Source: Carya illinoinensis
Lineage: Eukaryota > Streptophyta > Magnoliopsida > Fagales > Juglandaceae
DNA: 64,000 nt
Assembly: GCF_018687715.1 (NCBI RefSeq)
Contig: NC_056758.1
Location: 28,522,967 to 28,586,966 of the forward strand
Reading direction: 5' to 3'
Position 1 is the stretch's first letter. Every line of letters begins with the position of its first letter. The position numbers were made by a program, and so were the translations under genes. The notes under the pieces are model-generated. The model did not search any database and was not told the DNA's origin. It was given only the letters and a program-made list of their open reading frames with translations. This document shows positions 11,401 through 22,493 of this stretch, piece after piece.

Positions 11401-12419
11401 ACCACATGGTTGGAATCATCAAACTTATACTGAGGATTAAGAGTGAGCATAGACAACAATTGCTAATATTGGACCTCAATCAAGGAGAATGGAGATGCTG
11501 CTGAAGAGTTATCATTTAGGATAACTTGGTTGGCCATGGACTGCTACCGTCGCTTTTACTTGTACCCCGGAGGAAAACCATGGAGTTTGTAGCATTTCTC
11601 AACAACATGAACAGTTATTCCAAAATACTTACAAACTGGTCGATCTTTCTTAGAATAAGATTTTATAGATCTCAAAGTATCAAAGTTAGCAACAAAAGCA
11701 TGAGCATTAGCAAGACAGTCATAGAGATTTCTCTCTATTGCTTTCTTGAAGAACAAGAGAAAAAACCTTGTTAAGCGGCAGTAAGGGCTCCATCAACAAA
11801 ATCTGAGCTCTAACTGAATAAAACGATTCATTAAGTCCCATAAGGAATTATAAAATATGTTGCTGTTGAACATAAGAATTCAACATATTCACAGCACCAC
11901 AAGAACACATAGGAATTGGCTTGTAATTAACCATTTCATCCCAAAGAGCCTTTAGTCGAGTGAAATAAGCACTAACAGAAAGGTGTCCGTGAGATAAGGA
12001 TCAAATTGATTTTTGGATTTGAAAACTCCTAGGGCCATTCTTTTGAGAGAAACATTCATTTAAATCGGTCCAAATCTCAAAAGTAGTAGTAACATACAAT
12101 ATACTAGAATTTCCAGAGAAACAAAGTTAAGTATCCAAGAAATCACCATGTTATTACATCATAACCATGAAGAGAAAAGTGAATCGATGGAGTCTAGTTT
12201 GAGAATCGTACTATCTACAAACCCTAACTTTTTTTTCGTAGAGAGAGCCATAGCCATCGAACGAGACCAAGTGTGATAGTTGTCTCCAATTAAGAGTTGC
12301 ATGGCCAGAACAACACCGAGGTTATCTTGGGATGAAGGAAGAAGGGGCTCACAGCATCTTGAGAGGAAGAAGAGGGATTTTGAACAGTCAGCACCATGAG
12401 ATGAGAAGGGGAATTTCAA
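8500..12419 (-). pseudogene. Copia gag-pol polyprotein remnant (element 1)
   Basis: Decayed retrotransposon polyprotein read on the minus strand. Gag N-terminus lies at 12419-12159 (motif GDNYHTWSRSMAMAL). A damaged CCHC knuckle lies at 11756-11556, ending CYKLHGFPPGYK, where the second Cys and the conserved Gly before His are changed. Protease lies near 11459-11220 with WIVDTGAIDHV. Integrase C-terminal sequence covers 10329-9820. Reverse transcriptase at 9468-9205 has the catalytic YVDD box, and further RT/RNase H sequence follows at 9165-8500. Frames are broken repeatedly by stops and shifts. Its products would package and copy element RNA; none can be made from this copy. Confidence 0.88.
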
Positions 12420-12435
12420 GAGACGTCTGATACCA

Positions 12436-12633
12436 TATCAAGAAGGAAAACCCTAAAAGGTTCTTGAATTCAAGAATACTAAAACTGTCCAAAATGTCAA
12501 AGTGTGTAAAATAAAACAATTACAAGTATTTATATTGAGAGCTAAAATAAATCAGCCTAAAGAATACAAATAAATGTAAAATACAAAATAAAATACAAGT
12601 AAACATGTAAAAGGACTATTTTACAATTTAATA
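12436..12633 (-). repeat. Copia element 1, 5' LTR
   Basis: 198-bp partner of 8231-8428, same TA...TA ends, adjoining the primer-binding site at 12424-12435. Confidence 0.9.
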
Positions 12634-13008
12634 TGCTCTAAAAATAATGGATCATAGAATCACCAAAAATTTAAGCCATAAAACTATATATTAAAAGGAG
12701 AAAAAGAATCGTAACAATTCTCATGAAGCACATATGCAAGCACTTAATTGATTTACAAAAGGAAAAAAAAAAAACAACTATGAGATCTTTATGCAGTGTG
12801 TGCGCGCATGTTGCAGCTTCTAGATATACATGAGTTTTGCCAAAATGCACAATATTGCTTTAGCTAACATGCATGATATTGATTCAACATATCTTCCAGC
12901 TTTTTTCCTTTATGAGATGTTAGGTCTAGGTAGAGGGTTTTCTCTACCTACTGTAGTCCTATTTACTTTGTGCAATCATTGGTAATTTTTCCTAGTATTG
13001 ACGGTAGC

Positions 13009-14400
13009 ATGGCTGATGATCTAGATTGGTTATATAAACGGTTATCTTTAACTGAACAAGAGGTGGAAGAGGAAGAAGTGGTGGTGGAATCTAGCGAGTT
13101 GGAAGATCTTTCTTTGTGTAAAGGAAAGGGTCTGATTCTGACTCTTTTTTCTGAAAAACATTACAATCACGAAGCATTTAAGTTGACAATGATGAGAGCA
13201 TGGCGTCCTGTTCAAGGAGTGTGCTTTCATGATCTCAATGCAAATCTGTTTCTTACAGAATTTGAGGATTTGCATGATAAGGAGAGGGTGTTGAGAGAGG
13301 GCCCTTGGTCTTTTGATAAGTAGTTAGTGTTGGTGTAACAAGTTGACGGGAGTAAGCAGGTGCATCAGACAAAGATTCAGGAAGCTAATTTCTGGGTGCA
13401 GATTCATGATCTCCCGTTGAGGGCTCGTAATGATGGGGAGCCATATTGGTAAGAAAATAGGGAGGGTTGAAAAGGTGGATTTGGATAAGGGGGAGGTGGC
13501 TTGGAGGTAGTTTCTACGAGTTCGGATCACACTTGATGTATAGAAACCTTTGCTCATGGGTACTAAGTTTTCAATGAGGAATGGTGAATCTTGCTGGGTC
13601 CGCTTCTCTTATGAGAGACTACCCAATCTCTGCTACTTGTGTTGTTGCTTGGGAGATAGGGATAAGGACTGTGGTTTGAGGCAACATGCAACACAAGACA
13701 AAAATGTGGACTCCTTTCCTTATGAAGCATGGCTCAAGGCATCCAGCTATGGTAATCTTTTTCGAGATGGTCCTTCATGGGAACGAAGAGATAGTCAACG
13801 AACTGGACGATGGGATATTCCATCAAAGGGCTGTTAAGGGGGCTAGCGTTGGCCAAAAATATTGGTGTAACGTCTCCTGGTGTTTCGGCACAAAAAAAAA
13901 AAGAGATTGAGATCAATGAGTCTGATGGTTTCGCAACTTCGACAGAGCATGTTTTGGATGAACATATTGAAGGGTACAAGAAATTAGGGAACAGTGCAGG
14001 AGGGAGTGAGATTTCAGGAACCGTTATAAGGGAGGTTCAAATAACTAGGGAAGATGACAATCCAACGGGAATTCAACATTCGAATATTGGGCCTTCTAAG
14101 GCTACAAATGAGTATGGGCCTTTTATGGGAGATGGGCCAACTTAGGTCGTAAATAAAGTCGGTATAGGCCATGTGACAAATGAACGACCAGATGGGCATA
14201 CTAGCAGAAAATGGAAATGACTATCGTTTCTTTCTACCCCTGCCCATTCCAAGCTCGATGCTTCTCAATGGTCTTCTCTTTCTATAAAGGGAAAGGTCTT
14301 AAACAAAGAGGATGAAGGTGAAGACAGGCCTGTTAAGCTTGCAGTTTCAGAGGATGGATATGTAACCGAGGCAACTCAGAGTGTGGACAATAGATCAGCA
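13009..14400 (+). pseudogene. LINE ORF1 remnant (DUF4283 / zinc knuckle)
   Basis: Starts at ATG 13009 (MADDLDWLYKRLSLTEQE). The DUF4283-type segment follows, including AWRPVQGVCFHDL and REGPWSFDK, interrupted by a stop at 13321. Downstream frames continue the family pattern: QIHDLPLRARND near 13400, then YERLPNLCYLC to about 13680, a zinc knuckle in which the usual His after Gly is Asp. ORF1 proteins of plant L1 elements are RNA-binding coat-like proteins. Multiple stops separate the pieces. The C-terminal part (13810-14145) is low-complexity and poorly conserved in the family. Confidence 0.8.
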
Positions 14401-14432
14401 GTGGCTATTGAAAAGCACTGCCGCACCCAATG

Positions 14433-17400
14433 AAGATTATAAGCTGGAATATCCATGGGCTTGGGAACCAAGGGTCATTCGAACCCTTTGCGATCTCGTG
14501 AAGAGGGAAGCTCCCGAAGTTCTATTTTTACTAGAAACACGTCTGAAGGTTCATGAATTTGAGGTAATGTTTAAATTAAGGTTTGCAAATTGTTTGGTGG
14601 TGGATTGTTGTGGTAGGAAGGGGGTCTTGCTTTGTTGTGGGGACAGGATATAAACCTTTCGTTTATTAATTATTCTCAATGTCACATTGATACTTTGATT
14701 GAAGATGCTTGTGGGATAGGGTCTTGGTTTTTAACTGGAATATATAGGTTTCCTAAAGTTAATCAACGAGTCAAAACTTGGGATTTGTTGCGAAAAATTG
14801 ATAGGGAAGCTTGGTTGGTGCTTGATGACTTTAATGAACTCCTGCATCATCATGAGAAATGGGTGGGGAGATCACAGTTAAATAGGCAAATTGCTACTTT
14901 TCGGAATGTGTGGAATGATTGTGCATTAAGGGATATGGGGTTAGGGGACCAAATTTACATAGAGTAATAGGAGGGGAGGGTCTTACTGTGTTAGTGAGAG
15001 ACTGGATAGGGCACTGGCGAATGTTCCATAGTGGGGTAAGTTTCCCAATGCTTCTGTGACACATGGTTTGGAGGCTTACTCAGATCACATTCCTATTTTG
15101 GTGAATACTGAAGGGGAAGGGGGCTTTATACATTGTAGAAGATAGTTCAGGTTTCAAGAGATGTGGATAGGGGAGCATGCTTGTGATGATATTATCAAGA
15201 CAACATGGAGGAGATAGAATGAAAGGAGTAGCATGTTTGATGTCATGAACAAGATAAAGGAGTGTGGGAGTCAATTAGATAGCTGGAATAAAAATTGTTT
15301 TGGTAATGTTTAAAAGCAACTAAGATTGGCAAGACATGTTTAAAAATTTTCACATGAAGGCATCTCAGAGGAGAAGAAAAAATAGATTGAAAAAAGTTCA
15401 GGATTGGGAAGGGGTTTTGCAATTTGGGGAGAAGAGGGATAGGGTTCTCTTACAATATTTTGAGACACTTTTTACAAGCTCAAACCCAAGTGGAGCTACT
15501 GATTTTCTTGAGTCTCTTGCTACTAGAGTAACACCAGCCATGAATGAGGGGTTGAGCCAGAGGTATACTAAAGCTAAAGTTTTGCTTGCTTTGTCTGAAA
15601 TGAACCTATCCAAAGCTTCTAGTCTAGATGGGATGTCCCTAGCGATTTTTCAAAAATATTGGCATGTGGTGGGCAATTCTATCATTGAAACTGTTTTATA
15701 GGCACTGAATTCAGGTGACTTTTCTCAATCCCTTAATCATACATACATCACACTCATTCCAAATAAGAAAATCTTGTTGTGGTTTCTGATTATAGACCCA
15801 TTAGTTTATGTAATATGACTTATAAATTGATATCTAAAATTATGGCTGAAATCTGTTTTACCTAGTATTATTGGGGAAAGTCAAAATGTTTTTGTGCCAG
15901 GTCGTTTAATTACAAATAATGTGCTTATTGTGTATGAGTTGGTACTTTTTTTAAAGCACAAAAAGAAGGGGAAACAAGGGTTTATGTCCTTGAAATGGAT
16001 ATGAGTAAGGCCTATGATAGAGTTGAGTAGAGTTTTATAAAAAAAGGTGATAGAGGTGATGGGGTTTTAGGCATGTTTTGTTTCTTTGGTGATGCTATGT
16101 GTTCAAACAATCTCTTTTTCTGTTTTGGTTAATTGGGAGTCGAAATGGCCAATTATTCCTAGTAAGTGGTTGAGACAAGGAGACCCTTTGTCCCCTTATC
16201 TCTTTCTCCTTTGTACTGAAGGGTTCACTTCTTTGTTGAATGCAGTAGGTATAAGGAAGGAAATTTCTGTAATTAAAATTTGCAGGGGTGCTCCCAACAT
16301 TAATCATTTGCTTTTCGCAGATGATAGTGTTATCTTCTATAAGGTTGAAGTAGAGGATAATAAGAGAGTTCAAGCTGTCCTAGCAATTTATGAGAATGTG
16401 TCAGGGCATAAAACTAATAAGGAAAAAACCTCCATGGTTTTTAGTAGTAATGTGGGTAGTGTGTAAGGGAAGAGATTCGGTTGCTATGGGGTAATGGTGA
16501 AATACAGCAGTATGAAAAATATCTTGGGTTGCCTCCAATAGCTAGTCAATCAAAAACAAGGACCTTTCAATCTATTAAGCAGCGGGTATGGCAAAAATTA
16601 CAAAGTTGGAAGGAAAAGCTGTTGTCTCAAAAGGGTAAGGAGATTTTATTAAAAGCTATTGCATTATCTACCCCTTATTCCATGAGTTGTTTCCTCCTAC
16701 CTACTAGTTTCTGCTCAAAGTTGGAAGGATTAATGTCTAAATTTTGGTGAAGACAAAAGAAAGAGGAAAGAATGATTCATTGGATCAGTTGGAACAAAAT
16801 GTCTAAAGGGAAGTTTAGAGGAGGTATGGGGTTTAAGAAGCTCAGAATTTTTAACCTTGCTCTTCTTGCAAAACAAGGTTGAAGGCTAGTGCAAGATGGG
16901 AATTTTGTGTTATATAAAATTCTCAAGGCTAGATATTTTTCTAAGACAAATTTTTTGGGGTCTAGCTTGGGAAATTGCCCATCTTATACATGACGAGGTG
17001 TTTAGGAGACTAAGAAATGTTTGAGGGAGGGATGTAGATGGCGGATTGGAGATGGCAAGACTACACAGTTATGGACAGATAAATGGCTTCCAGGGCATAA
17101 GAATTTGGCTCAAGAGCTTGGGTTACAGGTGCAAGATAGAGAGGTTGTTGTGGCTTCTGTTATTGATGAGGAAAGAAGGGGGTGAGACCTTCCAAAACTT
17201 AGAACTCTCTTCAATCCAATGGTTGTGGTAGATATTAGCAAAGTTTTGATTTTCCCTAAAGGCATAGCTGATAAATTGATATGGAGTCAGGAAAGGAGTA
17301 GACAGTTCTCAGTGAAGAGTTGTTACAAGTTTATTATGGCACAGATTGGTTCTAATACAACAGAGTCATCTTCGATGGCAAGACAATAGAGGTTATGGAA

Positions 17401-18258
17401 AGCTTTGTGGAGGATGAAAGTCCCAAACAAGATCAAAGTTTTTACTTGGCGTGCATGTAAAGATAGTCTACCATCTAAGGATAAGCTAATAAGGAAAAAG
17501 GTGATTACAGAAGCTACTTGTAGCTTCTGTTTACATCCAGTAGAGGACCTAGTACATGTAGTTTTTAGTTGTCCTCAGCTTCGGGAATTATGGTTGTAGG
17601 TCTTTCCTCCTTTGACACATCTTATGACTCTTAATGTTGCTAATCTGGTGTTACAGGTTGTGGAGGGGAAAGATTTTAATAGTTTGGCATAATTTTTCTG
17701 TCTAGCTTGGGGGTTTTGGTACAGAAGAAATAAGTTTGAGTTTCAAAAAATAGATTGAGCCCACGCCGTGTCGCTAATCATTCTTTGGGTCTTTTGCATA
17801 TTTTCAAAGCTATTGCTGTCAACTCTAGGATTCAGTTAAATGATCAGTTCAGTTGGAAGCCTCCTCCTTCAGGAGTGCTTAAGCTAAATACTGATGGTGC
17901 TATGCTTTCCAATCTACAAAAGACTAGTATAGGTGTTATTCTAAGAGACTCATCAAGGAAGGTGGTAATGGCAGCTTCTAAACATGAATCAGAGGTTGAA
18001 GAACCAGAAGCCATTGAGTTGTTGGCAGTTTTCAAAGGCGTGCAACTGAGCTCCACCATGGGTATTGCACAAATAGAAATAGAATCTGATTGTTTATTGC
18101 TGATTCAATCGTTGCAAAAAAATGATATGTTGGATTCCATGCTTGGCAACCTGTTTTTTGAAGTTAAAAGACTATGCAATTGTTTTGAGAGTGTTTCTTT
18201 TAAACATATGTATAGAGAGGGTAATAGGGTAGCTTATGAGCTTGCTCGAAATACTTGA
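14433..18258 (+). pseudogene. LINE ORF2 remnant: endonuclease, reverse transcriptase, RNase H
   Basis: The endonuclease start, MKIISWNIHGLGNQG, is at about 14433. Endonuclease sequence continues near 14700-14967 (SWFLTGIYRFP, WLVLDDFNELL). Reverse transcriptase covers about 15560-16750: RQGDPLSPYLF near 16170, catalytic FADD at about 16315, YEKYLGLP near 16512. A zinc-binding region (17405-17599) has WRMKVPNKIKVFTWR and spaced Cys/His. RNase H is at 17755-18258, with LKLNTDGA and IEIESDCLLL. The protein would nick the target and copy element RNA. Stops and frame changes, for example at 14965, 15699 and 16464, abolish function. Confidence 0.9.
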
Positions 18259-18601
18259 AGAGTTGATCATCTTGAAATGTGGTGGGATTGTATTACAGAC
18301 TTTCTTTCTCAAATATTATGGTTTGATAAATGTCTGTAATAGTTTTTATCTCAATGAAGATGTTTGTTTCTATTAAAAAAAAAAAACATGCATGATATTG
18401 GATTATCTCTTGAAAGCGATATAATTAAGCTGGATACTTATCTTGCAATCACTAAAAAAATTTAAGAAAAAAAAAAGGCAGTGATTTGCCAGCATTTGAT
18501 AAGCACTAGCAACAATCAAAATAAATGTTGTTAAGCAATTAATGGCATTTATTTACCGGCACAACCAAACGCAGGTAGTGGGTGGTCACTATTTAAAATA
18601 A

Positions 18602-18781
18602 GAGGATTGCTATAACTATAAAGAGATTTCACAAAAATAATCTTAAAAACTGACGTGGTTTCATGTTATCCGTTATATCTACTTTATAATAAAAGTAACT
18701 TTATAATCGATGAACCACATGAAGTCATATCAATTTGTATGATTACTTTTGTGTTATACATTTATGGTTAAAGTATTTCTC
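18602..18781. mobile_element. Mutator-type MITE, 180 bp, 9-bp target duplication
   Basis: Terminal inverted repeats GAGGATTGCTATAACTATAAA and its counterpart (minus-strand GAGAAATACTTTAACCATAAA). A perfect 9-bp duplication TTAAAATAA lies at 18593-18601 and 18782-18790. Non-coding, hairpin-capable. Confidence 0.8.
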
Positions 18782-18790
18782 TTAAAATAA

Positions 18791-19770
18791 TGAGATGACA
18801 CGTTGCTGATCTACTTTGAATTATTCCACAAGCACTGTGGTTTTGTCGGCATAAATAACAAAATATTTCAGTGCAATGACCTAGTTAAACGTCAATACAC
18901 AAAAATTGGAAAAACAATATATATATATATATATATATAAAGTATAGCATCGCATGCATGCACACAATCAGAATATAGTGTTTTTTTCTAGAAGTATATA
19001 TATAATAATGCATGCTGCGCGCATATATGCACTAGTACGGACCAACTTGTGCTCTATTCATGAGGCGAATATATTAATAGTTCCGAATCTGGGCATGTGA
19101 AAAATAGGTAATATATAATGTGTGCATGGTACTGGTTCTGTAAGGCTAGGCCGGTATCTTCTACCTTATCTAGCAGCTTGGTCTCTCGGCCTTTTGGTAC
19201 GGCCAATATATATATATATATATATATACATGGATTTTCATTATTAATCTCTCAGCGTGAAGGAGCAGATCGATCCTATAACTTTATTACGTATTATATT
19301 TCTTTCTATATATATAAATATATATATATATTTCTATCATGATCTCGTTTTATTCTCTTTGTACGGTTTTAATTTTCTTTTCTTTCCGACTGATCGAACT
19401 AGATGCCAATCTTGTTGATCAGTGGAAAAATCCAATATGGGATATAAATCCAACTTCATTCATTCTTCAATCCCAGATATTATATGCTCCAAAACACAGA
19501 AAGATCTTATATATGTGAAAACATTGCTGATCAAAAGGCCAGGATCGAGTTAAATATATATATATATATATATATAAAATTGCCAAAATGACCGACCTAT
19601 CTTAATTTCAAAAACTTCGATCGTTTTTATATAATATAACCCGTGTACATGTCACTGCAGGCTGATCACGATTAAACGTTTTCTGCATGGAAAATCATTT
19701 CTATGCTCCAGAAAAACCAATACAATATATTCCAAGTATTGTCTGATATATTTATATATGCATGCAATAT
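18791..19770. other. A/T-rich intergenic DNA with simple repeats
   Basis: No gene recognised. TA microsatellites lie at about 18918-18939, 19206-19229, 19311-19330 and 19556-19576. Confidence 0.6.
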
Positions 19771-19773
19771 ATA

Positions 19774-19911
19774 TACTATAAGAAAACTGGTGGCGAATAA
19801 TTTTTTATAAAAATGATTATTTTCTATAAAAATGAGTTTATTTTAGTCGTAAATAATCATTCCTGTCGCATATAATCCTTTACAAATAGTATAGTCATTT
19901 TTCTTGTAGTG
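19774..19911. mobile_element. Small CACTA-type terminal-repeat element
   Basis: The right end TTTTTCTTGTAGTG is the inverse of a CACTACAAGAAAAA terminus. The left end TACTATAAGAAAACTGG matches it with a few changes. The centre (GGCGAATAATT ... TTTACAAATAGTATAG) is A/T-rich and could form a hairpin. A 3-bp duplication is not clear (ATA versus TAC). Likely a deleted CACTA derivative. Confidence 0.5.
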
Positions 19912-20314
19912 TACATACAATCATGCATGTTTGTTCCCCACAGCAATATACTTGGAATCTAAAAATATCTATTTCCTAGTACGTATCACCTTTATAATAT
20001 ATGTAAGTAGATTAATTCTTGCCATTTTAATGTGACAACGGTAACCTGATCGATCAGGACAAAAATGATAGATGGTTAGAGTTCTACTTAGACACATGAT
20101 GAACACGCTGGTAATTACTTGCTAGGCAACTTGTAATTTCCACACTCCAATACGCGGGTCAGATCATGAGAGTACTTAATTAAGAAATCTAAAAGCATAA
20201 TTTCCAAAGGCTTATCTTTAGGAATATTGTTATATATATGCTCTTTCGGTCGATCGTTGTTATTCTATCCGGAAAACAATGAATCTCAACCCACTCATGA
20301 CTTAATATTGCCAT

Positions 20315-20320
20315 TATAAA
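20315..20320 (+). promoter_or_regulatory. TATA box of glutaredoxin gene 1 (putative)
   Basis: TATAAA in the context CATTATAAAT, 148 bp before the ATG at 20463. Glutaredoxin gene 2 has the same CATTATAAAT context about 139 bp before its ATG, which supports a conserved core promoter. Confidence 0.5.
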
Positions 20321-20462
20321 TGACCCAACGATGGAGCTGAAGTTCCTCAGAGCAAAGCCTTGAGTACTTGACTCACTTGATCATCACAAGCTACCTTCAA
20401 TACAAAACTCAAATATATTTCCGACATTTCCCTCATCAATTTTCATATCAAGTTAATTAGTA

Positions 20463-20768
20463 ATGGATGTAGTGACGAGGCTGGTGGCCGAGAAGCCTGT
20501 TGTCATCTTCAGCAAAAGCTCCTGTTCTTGCATGAGCCACTCGATCAAATCTCTTATAGCTGGCTTTGGGGCTAATCCTGCAGTTTATGATGTGGGTGGG
20601 ATCCCAAATGGACAGCAGATTGAAAGGGCACTGTCAGAAAGGGGGTGTCAGCTACCTGCAGTGTTCATAGGGCAAACTTTCATTGGTGGTACAAGAGAGG
20701 TCATGAGTCTCAACCTCAGGAGCGAGCTTGTCCCCTTGCTTAGAAGGGCTGGAGCTATATTTCTCTAA
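20463..20768 (+). CDS. CC-type (ROXY-like) glutaredoxin, 101 aa, altered active site
   Basis: Single-exon gene for a small plant-specific CC-type glutaredoxin. Proteins of this class act in cytosol and nucleus, use glutathione, and bind TGA bZIP factors to modulate transcription. The thioredoxin fold is complete: PVVIFSKS strand, active-site loop, NPAVYDV, LPAVFIGQTFIGG (the cis-Pro/GG glutathione-binding part) and LVPLL (an L..LL motif). The usual length is about 100-105 aa. Two features are odd. The active-site loop reads SSCSCMS, with one extra Ser between the two Cys compared with SSCCMS in the sister gene at 42474. The C-terminus ends AIFL instead of the ALWL type known to contact TGA factors. 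The start is the first ATG after a 5' leader and gives the family N-terminus MDVV. The reading frame is intact. Confidence 0.93.
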   Translation: MDVVTRLVAEKPVVIFSKSSCSCMSHSIKSLIAGFGANPAVYDVGGIPNGQQIERALSERGCQLPAVFIGQTFIGGTREVMSLNLRSELVPLLRRAGAIFL

Positions 20769-22474
20769 AGGCCAGCAAGGAAATGAAGCGTAATTAATAT
20801 ATATATATATATATAGATCGATCTGAATAAGGGATTTCCACTTTTTGCAAGAGGAAACGTGAAGTACTACTACTACTCATGATGAGAGGTTACCGATTTT
20901 TATTTTTGTGTCGGTCTTTCAAGTGCTAGCTTTTGGTCATATTAGTTATTAAGTGTTAAACTCCTTTTTGTTCAAGTTCGTTCTGAGAAATGTTTGACAT
21001 AGAATATTATAGCTAGCATAAAAATGCATGTGAATCTTTCACCGGCCAAAACATTTGCAGCTTCTTCTGATAATCTGGATTAATTAATAGTACTGGCCGG
21101 TAGTACGTACTGCATGTTCTGTGCAAACCATTTTGAAGTTTGCGCAACTAGAAATGCAAAGAAACAAGCGACCATACACGATTAACACATGAATGATTTA
21201 CCTTTGAAAGATAACCTTAATTAGATAGATGGCCTTAACTGAAAAATGTCGAGCAAGCGGAGACCAAATCAAGCTAGCTAGCTAATTTGGTCTTTTCTTG
21301 ATTGTATTTCCGCTGAATCACCAATAATTGGATTCGTGCATGATCACTAGTTTGGTGTTTCCTTGGCTGAGCGGCCTGAGCCTGCAGCTAGTTTACTAAA
21401 ACCACTGCGAATACAAGAGTTAGCGCAGCATGATCTGGGCCCAAACCAGCTATATATATGTTGCCAGGTTCAACTAAAGTTGTCATGTGATCATTGCCTT
21501 TGTCCTTTATTTGATTGAAGTCGGCCAAATGGGAACCTTACTCCTTAATCCCACACGTACCAGCCCTACGTTCATTTCATATGGGAAAACCAGAACTTTT
21601 GATCATCAACTATATATATGTGTGTGTGTGTGTTTCGAAAAATCAAGCCTATTTTGGAACTTAGTAATCATATACACCCGCGCCGGCCTAATTGATTCAC
21701 CGTGTATTATTGAACGAATGTCATGATATATATGTCTCTTTTGGGACATTTCATAAGAAATTCAACGATCTCCAAGATCATATATACAATGCAGCTCAAA
21801 AAACTTATTGTTCGGTTACGTTGTGCACTAACAAAAGCAAACCAAAATATAAATCTTTATTTTATTATTTTGTTCAAAAAGATAAGAATTCTATTTTTGG
21901 GAATAAACATCATGCAAAACTTAGAATTAAAAAATTGCTCTGAAAGAGCATGCTTTTGGGAGGAAAAATGAGAGTATAAAATACAGACTAGCTATTAATT
22001 ATAAGAATGAGTAAAACTATATAATAGATCTCATCCCAAAATTCTTATCTCATCTCATCCGGGCATCTGCTCCTTCTCAATTATAATTCAAATACAAAAT
22101 TTTTAAAATAATCATTACAAATTTCTCAAACTTTTAAATAAAAAATAAAAAACAGTTTAACTTTTTCAAATCCTATTACAAGAGGGTGTGTTGTCGGAAA
22201 AGATGTGGATTTTGTGAGAAAAAGTCTTTACTGACCAAATGGTTGTGTGGGTGGCTCGGGACTTAAAACTGAGGACTTTAGGTATATTTTCTCATGAAAG
22301 GTCTAATTCAGTTTTTTTTTTTTTTTTGGGGGGGGGGGGGGGGGGGAGGGAAGCAATTTTTTCCAAGAAATAAACTAGGACTATACTAACGGAAGAAAGC
22401 CTTGCCAAAAATACTCCATGAGATATCAATTCATGGTAAGAAATACAACATGTTTCCACGAATTGCATTGGTGG
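20769..22474. other. Intergenic DNA downstream of glutaredoxin gene 1
   Basis: No further gene recognised. A (TG)n repeat lies at 21618-21633. The stretch at about 22020-22170 (CTTATCTCATCTCATC and A/T-rich sequence) looks like a remnant of a MITE family also seen at 32690-32880. Confidence 0.55.
22312..22346. repeat. T16-G19 homopolymer junction
   Basis: Sixteen T are followed directly by nineteen G. The G run could form a quadruplex and is hard to sequence, so its exact length may be an assembly approximation. Confidence 0.85.
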
Positions 22475-22493
22475 GTACACTACAACAGATTGC

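Larger units (their letters stand above)
8231..12633 (-). mobile_element. Ty1/Copia retrotransposon, degenerate, non-canonical LTR ends
   Basis: Two 198-bp LTRs (8231-8428, 12436-12633) bound a minus-strand gag-pol remnant, within a perfect 5-bp duplication TGCTC (8226-8230 and 12634-12638). Both LTRs begin TATCAAG and end TTAATA on the plus strand, i.e. TA...TA instead of TG...CA. A primer-binding site TGGTATCAGACG (12424-12435, minus strand), matching the 3' end of initiator tRNA-Met, adjoins the 5' LTR. I count about 13 differences between the LTRs, roughly 93% identity. The order gag, protease, integrase, reverse transcriptase, RNase H identifies Copia. Many stops and frameshifts make it non-functional. 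Confidence 0.9.
12882..18384 (+). mobile_element. L1-type LINE, near full length, 16-bp target duplication
   Basis: A plus-strand non-LTR retrotransposon ending in a poly(A) run (from 18375). A perfect 16-bp direct repeat AACATGCATGATATTG flanks it at 12866-12881 and 18385-18400. The order is ORF1 with a DUF4283-like domain and zinc knuckle, then ORF2 with endonuclease, reverse transcriptase, zinc-binding and RNase H regions. About 5.5 kb fits a complete plant L1. Several stops and frameshifts make it inactive. Target duplications of 10-20 bp and a poly(A) tail are hallmarks of target-primed reverse transcription. Confidence 0.92.
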
